Assembly (NCBI GenBank): GCA_902605865.1
Contig: CACLEJ010000006.1
Span: 1 to 61,441 of the forward strand
Reading direction: 5' to 3'
Length of the DNA stretch: 61,441 bases
DNA from: an uncultured Pelagibacteraceae bacterium
GTDB taxonomy: Bacteria; Pseudomonadota; Alphaproteobacteria; Pelagibacterales; Pelagibacteraceae
Position numbers and translations under genes: made by a program. The notes below the pieces were generated by a model. It did no database searches. It worked only from the letters and a program-made list of their open reading frames with translations, and was not told where the DNA came from. Every line of letters starts with the position of its first letter. Positions within the stretch are counted from its first letter, which is position 1. Shown here piece by piece: positions 33,303 through 41,374 of the stretch.

Positions 33303-35141
33303 GTGGAACGTATAATTACAAAATCATTTGCAAGATTGATGGGCAGAGGTGTCCATAGAGGTTTTATAACCCATGAAGAGCTTAATAAATCCTTAGGGAA
33401 AAGAAATTTATCTGATGAAAATTTAGAACAAGCTTTCATACATATTCTTGATGAAAAAATAATATTAGTAGAAAAAAAAGCAGATTTCAAAATTTTAAGA
33501 AAAAAAGACAATGGCTCAAAAGATGAGGGTAAGTCTGTTGAAAAAAGTGATGATCCAATAAGAATGTATCTTAGAGAGATGGGTGGAGTTGAACTCCTCT
33601 CTAGAGAAGGTGAAATTGCAATAGCAAAAAGAATTGAAGCTGGAAAGGATGTTATGCTAAACGCGCTTTCGCAAAGTCCAATTACAGCTCAACAGTTCTT
33701 TGAATGGAATACAAAACTACAGAATGATGAAATTTTAGTTAGAGAAATAATAGATATAGATACAAATTATATGGAGGACGAAGATACTGGTCAAAGTGCT
33801 AAACAAAAAAAAACAGGTGAAATTGATAATAATCAAAATACAGAAGAAGCTGGTAATAATACAGAAGATGATGAATTTAACCCAACACTTGCTGCAATGG
33901 AAACTGAGATCAAACCTAAAGTTTTAAAAACAGTTTATAGTTTAACCAAAGATTACAACAAACTCATTAAATACCAGAACGAAAAACTGGTCTGCGTGTT
34001 AGATTCAAAACAATTTTCTGCTTCAAAAGAAAAAAATTATAGAAAAATAGTTGATGATATTTTAGAAAATATAAAAACTCTCCAATTATCACCATCAGTT
34101 CTAGAGGAACTGGTTCAAAAGCATTATGTAGAAAATAAAAAAATAATATCTTTGGAAGGAAATCTTTTGAGACTTGCATTAAATGAAAAAATCTCCAGAG
34201 ATGAGTTTATCAAATTTTATGTTGGAAATGAAATTAACCCTAATTTAAAGAATTTTTTAGGTACAAATGAAGTATGGAAGAAATTTTTTCTAAAATATAA
34301 AGTTGAGTTTAAAAATATTAGAGATAGGTTAATTGAGATAAGCAATAAACTTGGAGTTTCTGTAACTGAGTATAAGTTATTAGTAAGCAGAATCCAAAAA
34401 GGAGAAAAAGAATCACGTATAGCAAAAAAAGAAATGGTTGAGGCTAACTTAAGATTAGTAATATCAATTGCAAAAAAATATACTAATAGAGGACTACAGT
34501 TCTTAGATTTAATTCAAGAGGGAAATATTGGATTGATGAAAGCTGTAGATAAATTTGAATATAGAAGAGGATATAAATTCTCCACATATGCTACATGGTG
34601 GATAAGACAGGCGATTACAAGGTCCATAGCTGATCAAGCTAGAACTATTAGAATACCTGTTCACATGATTGAGACAATTAATAAAATTGTAAGGACACAA
34701 AGATTAATTCTTAGTGAATTTGGAAGAGAGGCTACACCTGAAGAGCTTGCTAAAAAATTGAGAATGCCTCTAGAAAAGGTCAGAAAAGTATTAAAAATAT
34801 CTAAGGAACCAGTCTCACTTGAAAAACCAGTTGGAGATGAAGAGGATAGTAGTCTAGGAGATTTTATTGAGGATACAAAGGCTTTAGCTCCTTTAGAACA
34901 AGCAATTAAATCAAATTTAAGTGAGGCTACAACTAAAATACTTTCAACTTTGACCCCAAGGGAAGAAAGAGTACTTAGAATGAGATTTGGCGTTGGAATG
35001 AATACTGACCATACATTAGAAGAGGTTGGGCTACAGTTTTCTGTAACAAGAGAAAGAATTCGACAGATTGAAGCGAAGGCACTCAGAAAATTAAAACATC
35101 CTAGCAGATCCAAACAGCTTAAAAGTTTCTTGGAAAGTTAG
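33303..35141 (+). CDS. rpoD: RNA polymerase primary sigma factor (sigma-70)
   Basis: The housekeeping sigma factor. Region 1.1 occupies the N-terminus ([16 protein letters not shown]). Region 1.2 is [30 protein letters not shown] (in two parts), and a long acidic non-conserved insert lies about 155-195. Then come region 2 ([38 protein letters not shown] with [14 protein letters not shown]), region 3 and region 4.2 ([20 protein letters not shown]). The start is GTG at 33303; the conserved region follows within 10 residues and no upstream ATG fits. The 612 aa length is normal. A tRNA gene begins 2 nt after its stop. Confidence 0.97.
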   Translation: MERIITKSFARLMGRGVHRGFITHEELNKSLGKRNLSDENLEQAFIHILDEKIILVEKKADFKILRKKDNGSKDEGKSVEKSDDPIRMYLREMGGVELLSREGEIAIAKRIEAGKDVMLNALSQSPITAQQFFEWNTKLQNDEILVREIIDIDTNYMEDEDTGQSAKQKKTGEIDNNQNTEEAGNNTEDDEFNPTLAAMETEIKPKVLKTVYSLTKDYNKLIKYQNEKLVCVLDSKQFSASKEKNYRKIVDDILENIKTLQLSPSVLEELVQKHYVENKKIISLEGNLLRLALNEKISRDEFIKFYVGNEINPNLKNFLGTNEVWKKFFLKYKVEFKNIRDRLIEISNKLGVSVTEYKLLVSRIQKGEKESRIAKKEMVEANLRLVISIAKKYTNRGLQFLDLIQEGNIGLMKAVDKFEYRRGYKFSTYATWWIRQAITRSIADQARTIRIPVHMIETINKIVRTQRLILSEFGREATPEELAKKLRMPLEKVRKVLKISKEPVSLEKPVGDEEDSSLGDFIEDTKALAPLEQAIKSNLSEATTKILSTLTPREERVLRMRFGVGMNTDHTLEEVGLQFSVTRERIRQIEAKALRKLKHPSRSKQLKSFLES

Positions 35142-35143
35142 AA

Positions 35144-35218
35144 GGGCCGTTAGCTCAATAGTAGAGTACTGCATTGACATTGCAGGGGTAGTTGGAGCGT
35201 AACCAACACGGCCCACCA
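35144..35218 (+). tRNA. tRNA-Val (GAC) with non-canonical D and T loops
   Basis: Complete cloverleaf with encoded CCA. Acceptor GGGCCGT pairs perfectly with ACGGCCC, the D stem is GCTC/GAGT, the anticodon stem CTGCA/TGCAG holds loop TTGACAT (anticodon GAC at 34-36), and the T stem is GTTGG/CCAAC. The D loop is AATAGTA (only one G where GG is expected) and the T loop is AGCGTAA instead of TTCRANN. C56 is kept, opposite a single G that can serve as G19, and positions 54/58 are A/T instead of T/A. It starts 2 nt after the rpoD stop, so it is probably released from the rpoD transcript by RNase P. Confidence 0.85.
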
Positions 35219-35240
35219 TATTATAAAAAATTATCTACAA

Positions 35241-35267
35241 TTGATAACTATGAAAAAATGGTATAAC
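35241..35267 (+). promoter_or_regulatory. Weak candidate promoter between the two tRNA genes
   Basis: TTGATA (35241-35246) and TATAAC (35262-35267) are separated by 15 bp, slightly short, and lie 15 nt upstream of the second tRNA. It could give that tRNA its own transcription in addition to read-through from rpoD. Confidence 0.35.
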
Positions 35268-35281
35268 TAAGAGTAAATTTT

Positions 35282-35358
35282 GGGCCTGTAGCTCAGTTGG
35301 TTAGAGCAGTACACTCATAATGTATTGGTCCCAGGTTCGAGTCCTGGCGGGCCCACCA
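35282..35358 (+). tRNA. tRNA with CAT anticodon, probably tRNA-Ile2
   Basis: A 77-nt canonical tRNA with encoded CCA: acceptor GGGCCTG/CGGGCCC, D loop AGTTGGTTA, anticodon loop CTCATAA (CAT), T arm CCAGG-TTCGAGT-CCTGG. CAT serves elongator Met, initiator Met or lysidine-modified Ile2. The paired first base and the lack of a GGG/CCC anticodon stem argue against an initiator. The GGGCC acceptor and TTGGTC variable region resemble tRNA-Ile2 more than elongator Met. Its end is 2 nt from the convergent mlaC stop. Confidence 0.92.
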
Positions 35359-35360
35359 AT

Positions 35361-35951
35361 TTATTTAATTATAAATTCTTCTAAAGATTTAAAAAGATAG
35401 TTTATATCTCCATCATTATTTTGAAGTATAGATTTAAACTCTTCTTTTTGAGTTCTTGCTAAACTTAAGCCTTCAACTATCAGATCTCTTATTACAGGTC
35501 TTTCCGGATTTTTTGTATAAATTCTCCAATCGATGTTAAGTTCAGGGTTTTTAGATGTCGCTTCTAATTTTGTATTTACAATTGTATATTTATTATTAAT
35601 TTTTTTTTCTGAAATCACATTAATTTTTGGATCAGAATAATCAACCAATCTACTTGAAAAACTCTTTAAAAAATAACTCTTAAATAGTTTTTGATATTTT
35701 AACATTTGTTTATCTGACAGAGTTTTACGATAACTTCCAAGCGTATACATCCCAATACCCTCAATATCTACATTAATTTCGGCAATATTGTTTAATTTAA
35801 TTATTTTTGATTCCACGGGATCAGAGCTAGATAAAATTGTTGATGCTTCATTTACAATTTCATTTATTAATTCACTTGGTTCTTTTGCATCTACCACAAT
35901 GCTAAACATTGTAATTATTATAGAAACTAAATAAATTTGAATTTTAAACAT
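35361..35951 (-). CDS. mlaC: Phospholipid-transport periplasmic protein MlaC (Ttg2D family)
   Basis: A 196-aa periplasmic lipid carrier that shuttles phospholipid between the outer-membrane MlaA complex and the inner-membrane MlaFED transporter. An N-terminal signal peptide (about 1-22, ending VVDA) precedes the Tol_Tol_Ttg2 fold with GMYTLGSYRKTLSDKQMLKYQKLF and DWRIYTKNPERPVIRDLIVEGLSL (in parts). It follows mlaA by 7 nt in an operon. The mlaFED genes are not in this window, so the transporter must lie elsewhere or be absent. Confidence 0.9.
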   Translation of the reverse strand: MFKIQIYLVSIIITMFSIVVDAKEPSELINEIVNEASTILSSSDPVESKIIKLNNIAEINVDIEGIGMYTLGSYRKTLSDKQMLKYQKLFKSYFLKSFSSRLVDYSDPKINVISEKKINNKYTIVNTKLEATSKNPELNIDWRIYTKNPERPVIRDLIVEGLSLARTQKEEFKSILQNNDGDINYLFKSLEEFIIK

Positions 35952-35958
35952 TAATATT

Positions 35959-36768
35959 CTATTGAGAATCTATTTCTTCCCAATCGTCATCTATCATTGT
36001 CTCTGTTTTTTCATCTAAATTGAGAATTTTTCTTTTTCTGTCTTGAAGGTATAAACTTCTTACAGAGGCATAAAGGTCAAGAGAATTTTTCTCAAGACTA
36101 TTAAATGCTTCTAAATTTTTAGCCCTAAAATCTACACCAGCAGTTAATCTAGAATAGTAATAATCGGAGTTTTCGAAATATCGAGTATCATTTGCTATAG
36201 TAACATTATACCATGCATCTCCACCTGATATATTAACTAATTTACCAATAGAATCTCTCACAGTGGTTGGACCAAGAACAGGTAATACAAAGTAACACCC
36301 TTCTTTAACTCCCCACTTTCCCAAAGTTTGACCATAGTCTTCTTTTTCAAGTTTATCTAATCCATAATATGAGGCAACATCGAAAATGCCTATAATTCCA
36401 AGTGTAGAATTAATTGAAAATCTTAATGTATTAATTACTGCGTATTTGAACTGACCTTGCAGAATATTATTTGGTATTGTGACAACATTAGATAAATTAT
36501 TTAAGGCGTTACTTGTTCCTGATCTTATTGGCTTAGGGAGATATCTGTATCCTTTGGCTATTGGTTTGAAAAAAATTTTATCCAGACCTTTGTTAAATGC
36601 AAATACTCCTCTATTAACTGTTTCAAAACAATCTTTAACTTCTGGGATTTGTTCTGTTGATTGTTTCTTATTTTTTATTTCAAGAGATCCATCTGACCCT
36701 GCATACACATTTAAAGATTTAAACTGTGATATTAAGATTATAAGCAGTAAAACTAAAATCTTTTTCAT
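35959..36768 (-). CDS. mlaA: MlaA/VacJ-family protein without a lipobox
   Basis: Part of the outer-membrane lipid asymmetry system. The family core is FETVNRGVFAFNKGLDKIFFKPIAKGYRYLPKP (in parts), VTIPNNILQGQF, RFSINSTLGIIGIFDVA and EDYGQTLGKWGVKEGCYFVLPVLGPTTVRDSIG. At 269 aa it has a normal size. Homologues are usually lipoproteins, but here the signal peptide (about 1-22) ends in NVYAGSDG with no Cys at the cleavage region, suggesting signal peptidase I processing. It is divergent from the amidase across 43 bp. Confidence 0.9.
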   Translation of the reverse strand: MKKILVLLLIILISQFKSLNVYAGSDGSLEIKNKKQSTEQIPEVKDCFETVNRGVFAFNKGLDKIFFKPIAKGYRYLPKPIRSGTSNALNNLSNVVTIPNNILQGQFKYAVINTLRFSINSTLGIIGIFDVASYYGLDKLEKEDYGQTLGKWGVKEGCYFVLPVLGPTTVRDSIGKLVNISGGDAWYNVTIANDTRYFENSDYYYSRLTAGVDFRAKNLEAFNSLEKNSLDLYASVRSLYLQDRKRKILNLDEKTETMIDDDWEEIDSQ

Positions 36769-36811
36769 TAAGGCAGTTTATATTATATTTAATATAGATT
36801 TAAAGATTTAA

Positions 36812-37558
36812 ATGTTTGAAATAACGCAAAATAATGTTGAAAAAATGACTTTAGATTATTCACCGAATTTTGATCTAAAAAAAAGAGATAAAAAAAAAAT
36901 AAAATACTTAATTTACCATTACACAGGCATGAAAAATGATAAATTAGCCATAAGAAAATTAACCAGCTTCAACTCAAAAGTTAGTTGTCACTATTATATT
37001 TCTTCATCTGGAAAATTAATACAGATGGTACCAGATCTATATATAGCTTGGCATGCAGGAGAATCAAGCTGGAAAAAGGATTCATCTCTCAATAGAAAGT
37101 CTATAGGTATAGAAATTTCAAATCCTGGTCATTATCATGAATATAAAAAATTTAGTAAAAGGCAAATTAAATGCCTAATAAAGTTATCAAAATTTCTTAT
37201 TCTTAAATATAAAATAGATAAGAACAATATACTTGGACATTCAGATATTGCACCTTTAAGAAAATTGGATCCAGGCGAAAAATTTCCGTGGAAAATTCTT
37301 TCAAAAAAAAAAATAGGGATTTGGCATAATATAAAATTAAATAAACTTAAATTTTACAGGAAGAAAAAATTCAAATTAAATCCAAATTTGTTTATTAAAT
37401 ATTTAAAAAAATTTGGTTATAATCTTCGATATTCTAATTCAAGAGAATTAATAAAAATTATTAAAAGCTTTCAAAGTAGATTTAGACCTGAATTAGTTGA
37501 TGGAAAAATTGATCTTGAATGTTTTGAAATAATAAAATCCCTTAATAATGCAGAATAA
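36812..37558 (+). CDS. N-acetylmuramoyl-L-alanine amidase (AmpD/AmiD family)
   Basis: A zinc amidase of the amidase_2 family acting on peptidoglycan or anhydromuropeptides. Zinc-site segments are IYHYTG (His about 33), the later GHSDIAP (His about 143) and DPGEKFPW; the middle has AWHAGESSWKKDSSLNRKSIGIEI with the catalytic Glu. A C-terminal peptidoglycan-binding-like helical domain (about 185-248) resembles AmiD. No signal peptide is visible, so cytosolic recycling (AmpD-like) or a non-classical location are both possible. It is divergent from mlaA and sits 38 nt before rnpB. Confidence 0.88.
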   Translation: MFEITQNNVEKMTLDYSPNFDLKKRDKKKIKYLIYHYTGMKNDKLAIRKLTSFNSKVSCHYYISSSGKLIQMVPDLYIAWHAGESSWKKDSSLNRKSIGIEISNPGHYHEYKKFSKRQIKCLIKLSKFLILKYKIDKNNILGHSDIAPLRKLDPGEKFPWKILSKKKIGIWHNIKLNKLKFYRKKKFKLNPNLFIKYLKKFGYNLRYSNSRELIKIIKSFQSRFRPELVDGKIDLECFEIIKSLNNAE

Positions 37559-37596
37559 TTTATATTGAATTTTAATAAAATATTTATATTGTAGTA

Positions 37597-37957
37597 GTTG
37601 CCAGATAAAAGACTTATCGCTTTAATTTATTAAAGAGGAAAGTCCGGGCTCTACAAAGACACAGTGCCAGTTAATAACTGGCGGGGGCGACCCTAGGGAT
37701 AGTGCCACAGAAAACAAACCGCCTTATCAAGGCAAGGGTGAAAAGGTGTGGTAAGAGCACACCGGCTAAGTTGGTAACAGCTAGTGCATGGAAAACCCCA
37801 CTGGGAGCAAGACTGAGTAGAGATGACAGAGTTAGAAATAACAAAAAGCAGTCTTTGGCTAGTCATCTGGGTTAGTTGCTTGAGCCTTAAAGTGATTTAA
37901 GGCCTAGAGAAATGATAAGTTTAAACGACAGAACCCGGCTTATATTTTATCTGGCAA
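37597..37957 (+). ncRNA. rnpB: RNase P RNA, class A
   Basis: The catalytic RNA of RNase P, which trims tRNA 5' ends. The 5' strand CCAGATAAAA (37601-37610) pairs with TTTTATCTGG (37945-37954) to form the P1 helix. Universally conserved blocks are present in order: GAGGAAAGTCCGGGC (37633 on), GGCGGGGGCGACCCTAGGG, ACAGAAAACAAACCGCC, GGTAAGAGCACACCGG and, near the 3' end, CGACAGAACCCGGCTTAT. Ends are estimated from helix P1 and may be off by a few nt. TATATT at 37585-37590 could be its -10 box, but no good -35 is seen. Confidence 0.95.
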
Positions 37958-38000
37958 AATCATAATATTTTAATTCTTATCTCTTACTAAATTAAATCAT

Positions 38001-38029
38001 AATTTCTATTTTGCTAAGTTGTAGAAATT
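38001..38029. repeat. Inverted repeat between rnpB and mraZ
   Basis: AATTTCTA (38001-38008) and TAGAAATT (38022-38029) form a perfect 8-bp inverted repeat around a 13-nt loop. There is no T-tract, so it is not an obvious intrinsic terminator. It could be an operator or a weak rnpB transcript end. The rest of the 171-bp rnpB-mraZ gap holds the mraZ promoter and boxes described separately. Confidence 0.3.
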
Positions 38030-38067
38030 TAGAACAAATCAAGAATACCTGATTGTAATATTAGGTG

Positions 38068-38096
38068 TTGACGATTAAAATTAAAACCCATAATAT
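38068..38096 (+). promoter_or_regulatory. Sigma-70 promoter of the mraZ-ftsZ-dcw operon
   Basis: TTGACG (38068-38073), an exact 17-bp spacer and TAATAT (38091-38096): the best promoter match seen in the window. Transcription would begin near 38103, leaving a leader of about 27 nt before mraZ. The -10 box is embedded in the repeat array of the MraZ boxes, pointing to repression by occlusion. Confidence 0.65.
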
Positions 38097-38110
38097 CCCA
38101 TAAAATCCCA
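38087..38110 (-). promoter_or_regulatory. Three MraZ-type TGGG boxes at 10-bp period
   Basis: CCCA occurs at 38087-38090, 38097-38100 and 38107-38110, that is TGGG on the minus strand every 10 bp. Known MraZ operators consist of TGGGN direct repeats separated by 5 bp, the same period. They flank and follow the -10 box of the promoter directly upstream of mraZ, so autorepression of the whole division cluster is the simple reading. The match to a known operator type is established knowledge; binding here is inferred. Confidence 0.7.
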
Positions 38111-38129
38111 AATAAGGAATTTATGGATT

Positions 38130-38585
38130 ATGTTTTTATCTACTTACCAAAACAAATTAGACAAAAAAGGAAGGGTGTCCGTGCCTGCTAGTTTTAGAAG
38201 CTATCTCTCTAATATGGGATACAACGGAGTCGTATGTTTTCCATCATTTAATAATCAGTCAATTGAGGCTTGGCCACAAGATAGAATTGAAAAAATTTCA
38301 AATGCAATAGACACTTTAAATCCATTTGAAGATAAGAAAGATTATTTTGCAACCTCAATACTATCTGAAAGTATTAACTTACAATTTGATAGCGAGGGAA
38401 GAATTCTCATTACGGAAAAATTATTAAGACATGCAAAAATTAAAAGTAGCATATTGTTTGTAGGTCAGGGAAAAACCTTCCAAATATGGGAACCAACAAG
38501 TTTTGAAAAATTTAGGGTCACTGCAAGGAAAAAATCTAACATTAATAGAGCTAACCTTAAATGGGAGCAAAAACTTAATAACTAA
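38130..38585 (+). CDS. mraZ: Transcriptional regulator MraZ
   Basis: A 151-aa protein with two AbrB-like SpoVT folds that forms ring oligomers and represses the dcw operon. It starts [22 protein letters not shown], with the DxKGRvsvP motif, and the second repeat reads [21 protein letters not shown] (DxxGRI), followed by [13 protein letters not shown]. It is the first gene of the cluster; its promoter carries MraZ boxes. ftsZ, instead of rsmH, follows after 10 nt, placing the tubulin gene directly under MraZ control. Confidence 0.95.
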   Translation: MFLSTYQNKLDKKGRVSVPASFRSYLSNMGYNGVVCFPSFNNQSIEAWPQDRIEKISNAIDTLNPFEDKKDYFATSILSESINLQFDSEGRILITEKLLRHAKIKSSILFVGQGKTFQIWEPTSFEKFRVTARKKSNINRANLKWEQKLNN

Positions 38586-38595
38586 CGGGGGAAAA

Positions 38596-40050
38596 ATGAC
38601 AATTAATTTTAAGACACCAGATATAAAAGAGTTGAAACCAAGAATATTAGTTCTTGGGATTGGAGGAGCAGGAGGTAATGCAATTAATGGAATGATAGAA
38701 TCGGGTTTACAAGGAGTAGAGTTTATAGCTGTAAACACTGATGCTCAAGATTTAAGACTAAGCCATGCACAAACCAAAATCCAAATGGGATTAAATTTAA
38801 CAAAAGGATTAGGTGCTGGAGCAAAATTAGATATAGGTGAAGCTGCTGCTGATGAGTCCTTAAATGAAATTGTTAATGTTCTTCAAGGATCTAACATGGT
38901 TTTTATAACTGCAGGAATGGGTGGTGGAACTGGAACTGGTGCTGCTCATGTTATTGCTCGTGCTGCTAAAGAATTAAATATTCTAACGATTGGAGTTGTT
39001 ACCCTACCTTTCTTATATGAAGGTCCTTCAAGAATGAGAAAAGCAAATCAAGGTCTTGAGGAATTAAGAAAACATGTAGATACTATAATTGTAGTTCCAA
39101 ATCAAAATTTATTCAAAATTGCAAGTGAACAAACTACATTTGAAGAATCATTTTTACTATCTAATGATGTATTAAAGCATGGAGTTCAAAGCATCACTGA
39201 TCTTATGGTAAGACCTGGTTTAATAAATTTAGATTTTGCTGACGTTGAAACAGTTATGAGTTCGATGGGTAAGGCCATGATGGGTACTGGTCAGGCTGAA
39301 GGTGAAGGTAGAGCAATTAAAGCTGCAGAGATGGCTATAAGCAATCCACTTATAGATGACTACACATTAAAAGGAGCTAAAGGCTTGCTCGTTAATATTA
39401 CTGGTGGAAAAGATCTTAAACTTTTTGAAGTTGATGAAGCTGTTAATAAAGTAAGAGCTGAAGTAGATCCAGACGCAGAGCTAATAATAGGTGCTATTAC
39501 AGATGAAAATCTTGATGGCTTAATGAGAGTTTCAATTGTAGCTACTTCATTAGATGGGCAACAACCAGAACCAAAATCAGTAATTAATATGGTTCATAGA
39601 ATACAAAATAGAAATCCAGGATATTCCGATTTTTCTAATAATAATCCTTCTCAGGCGTTTACATTTTCAAATCAAAATAGCTCAATTCTGACTAATGGTG
39701 CAAATGCACTTAAAATTGAGGAAGAAGTAAAAACTGAAAGTCAAGTATCATCTAGCATTAGCGCCTCAGAGGAGCTAGCAAGCACTTCTAGTGTTGAGGA
39801 AGAAACTAATACAGTAGAAAAGGAAGTATCTACAGTTCCTGACCATTCAACTGAAGTAACCGAAAGTAACACCTCCCTTTCTAATGGATTAGAAAACTTT
39901 GATTTTGAGGAAGAAATACCAGAGCTATTTAATTCCGATGGAACAATTAATGAAAATGATGAGGAAACTTCATTAACATCAGAAACAAATATATCAAAAG
40001 AAGAAGACGATTTAGAAATCCCAGCATTTTTGAGAAGACAAAAAAATTAA
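38596..40050 (+). CDS. ftsZ: Cell division GTPase FtsZ, displaced to the second position of dcw
   Basis: The bacterial tubulin that builds the Z ring. Nucleotide-binding [11 protein letters not shown] (about 21-31), the tubulin signature GGGTGTG (109-115), [18 protein letters not shown] and the T7 loop ([11 protein letters not shown]) are present. A long acidic, Ser/Thr/Glu-rich linker (about 320-465) leads to the conserved C-terminal peptide [12 protein letters not shown], which binds FtsA. The start was set at ATG 38596, preceded by the strong ribosome binding site GGGGGA (38587-38592); an upstream in-frame ATG at 38503 lies in mraZ. At 484 aa it is alphaproteobacterial in length. Confidence 0.97.
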   Translation: MTINFKTPDIKELKPRILVLGIGGAGGNAINGMIESGLQGVEFIAVNTDAQDLRLSHAQTKIQMGLNLTKGLGAGAKLDIGEAAADESLNEIVNVLQGSNMVFITAGMGGGTGTGAAHVIARAAKELNILTIGVVTLPFLYEGPSRMRKANQGLEELRKHVDTIIVVPNQNLFKIASEQTTFEESFLLSNDVLKHGVQSITDLMVRPGLINLDFADVETVMSSMGKAMMGTGQAEGEGRAIKAAEMAISNPLIDDYTLKGAKGLLVNITGGKDLKLFEVDEAVNKVRAEVDPDAELIIGAITDENLDGLMRVSIVATSLDGQQPEPKSVINMVHRIQNRNPGYSDFSNNNPSQAFTFSNQNSSILTNGANALKIEEEVKTESQVSSSISASEELASTSSVEEETNTVEKEVSTVPDHSTEVTESNTSLSNGLENFDFEEEIPELFNSDGTINENDEETSLTSETNISKEEDDLEIPAFLRRQKN

Positions 40051-40068
40051 TGGTCTTCAAAAAAATAA

Positions 40069-41064
40069 ATGAATGCCACCATAAATCTGGAAAACAAACA
40101 TTTTCCAGTTCTGCTAAATGAATTAATTAGCATTATTTCCCCTCTTTATGGTGGCACATTTATCGACTGTACTTTTGGTCAAGGTGGATATTCAGAAAAA
40201 ATTCTTGAGAACAAAAAAAACGATATTATAGCATTAGATCGGGATAATGATGTTTTATTTAAAGCATCAAAACTTAAAAAAAAATATAATAGTAGATTTA
40301 AATTTTACAACATTAAATTTTCTCAATTAGATAAAATAAAATTAAAAGACAATAAGCTTAAAGGTATAATTTTTGATTTAGGTTACTCCCTAAACCAAAT
40401 TAAAAATTCTCAAAAAGGTTTATCATTTTTAGACAAAGGAAAACTTAATATGAAAATGGGTATTAATGATATCTCTGCAAATGAGATTATATCTAATATG
40501 GATGAAAATAATCTTATTAAAGTGTTTAAAATATTTGGAGATGAAAGTTATTCAAAAAAAATTGTAAGAGAAATTGTAAAAAAAAGGAAAGAGCAAAATA
40601 TAAAAACTGAAGATTTAGTTCAAATAATAGATAGTGTAAAAAAATATCAAAAAACAAAAATACACAATTCCACCAAAGTTTTTCAGGCTTTAAGAATTTT
40701 AGTCAATAAAGAAATTAGTGAGCTGATAAATGCTTTGATTAACTCATTTCGTCTAATTCCTATTGGTGGCATAATAGCTGTAGTTACCTTTCATTCAATA
40801 GAGGATAGAATTGTAAAATTTTTCTTCAAACATTATTCTGAGCAAAGAAATTCTTCAAGATATTTACCTGAAGCAGAGGTTTCAGAAAGATGTTTTAAAT
40901 TAATAAATAAAAAACCTATTTTACCAAGTGAGAGCGAGATAAAGCAAAACCCACCTTCAAGATCAGCTAAATTAAGGTATGGAATTAAAACAAATGATAA
41001 GTGTGATTTTACTGAATTCAGAGAAAAATTTAAAAATCTAACTGATGTTGAGAATCTAAGATAA
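40069..41064 (+). CDS. rsmH: 16S rRNA (cytosine(1402)-N4)-methyltransferase
   Basis: Methylates C1402 in the ribosomal P site. It begins HFPVLLNELISIISPLYGGTFIDCTFGQGGYSEKIL (in parts) with the SAM-binding GTFIDCTFGQGG, then ALDRDND, GIIFDLGYSLNQIK, KVFQALRILVNKE and VVTFHSIEDRIVKFFFK. The 331 aa length is normal. In most bacteria it is the second dcw gene, after mraZ; here ftsZ is inserted between. It lies 4 nt before ftsL. Confidence 0.96.
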   Translation: MNATINLENKHFPVLLNELISIISPLYGGTFIDCTFGQGGYSEKILENKKNDIIALDRDNDVLFKASKLKKKYNSRFKFYNIKFSQLDKIKLKDNKLKGIIFDLGYSLNQIKNSQKGLSFLDKGKLNMKMGINDISANEIISNMDENNLIKVFKIFGDESYSKKIVREIVKKRKEQNIKTEDLVQIIDSVKKYQKTKIHNSTKVFQALRILVNKEISELINALINSFRLIPIGGIIAVVTFHSIEDRIVKFFFKHYSEQRNSSRYLPEAEVSERCFKLINKKPILPSESEIKQNPPSRSAKLRYGIKTNDKCDFTEFREKFKNLTDVENLR

Positions 41065-41068
41065 TTAA

Positions 41069-41374
41069 ATGAAAAAAATAATTTTTTTTGGACCTATAAT
41101 TTTTTTAATGCTTGCAACCACCTTAACTAAAAACTCCACAAAAAAACTTGATAAAGAAATTTTTCAATTAAAAGAAAATATCAGAATATTAGAAGATCGT
41201 TATGAACTCACTTTACTTGATTATAGTATTTTAACTTCACCAAAAAAACTGATGGATTATCAAAAATTTTACTTCGAGGACAAATTTGTACAAAAGAAAC
41301 TAGAAAATTTGAACACTATTGAAATTTTAAATGAAAAATTAAAAATAGATAAAATGGTTAAGATTGATGAATGA
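41069..41374 (+). CDS. ftsL: Putative cell division protein FtsL
   Basis: A 101-aa protein with one N-terminal membrane helix (about 3-18) followed by a coiled coil (KLDKEIFQLKENIRILEDRYELTLLDYSIL, in two parts) and LTSPKKLMDYQKFY. FtsL has little sequence conservation; the call rests on bitopic coiled-coil architecture, length and its position between rsmH and ftsI, where ftsL always lies in this cluster. The LTSPKKL segment is like the L-x-x-P-x-R/K-L motif seen in FtsL after the coil. It overlaps ftsI by 8 nt. Confidence 0.75.
   Translation: MKKIIFFGPIIFLMLATTLTKNSTKKLDKEIFQLKENIRILEDRYELTLLDYSILTSPKKLMDYQKFYFEDKFVQKKLENLNTIEILNEKLKIDKMVKIDE

Noticed and set aside
34661..35113. Open frame of 150 codons on the minus strand within rpoD
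   Set aside because: It is antisense to conserved sigma regions 3 and 4; its composition mirrors those codons and it has no plausible start context.
35144..35218. tRNA-Val as a pseudogene
   Set aside because: Every stem is intact, CCA is encoded and the D/T loop changes are partly compensatory, so decay is not the simplest reading, though it cannot be excluded.
35282..35358. Initiator tRNA-fMet for the second tRNA
   Set aside because: The first base pair is G-C and the anticodon stem lacks the three G-C pairs of initiators; the acceptor and variable region fit tRNA-Ile2.
37958..38067. Small gene or riboswitch between rnpB and mraZ
   Set aside because: No open frame with a start and no recognised aptamer is visible; only an 8-bp inverted repeat and A+T-rich DNA before the promoter.
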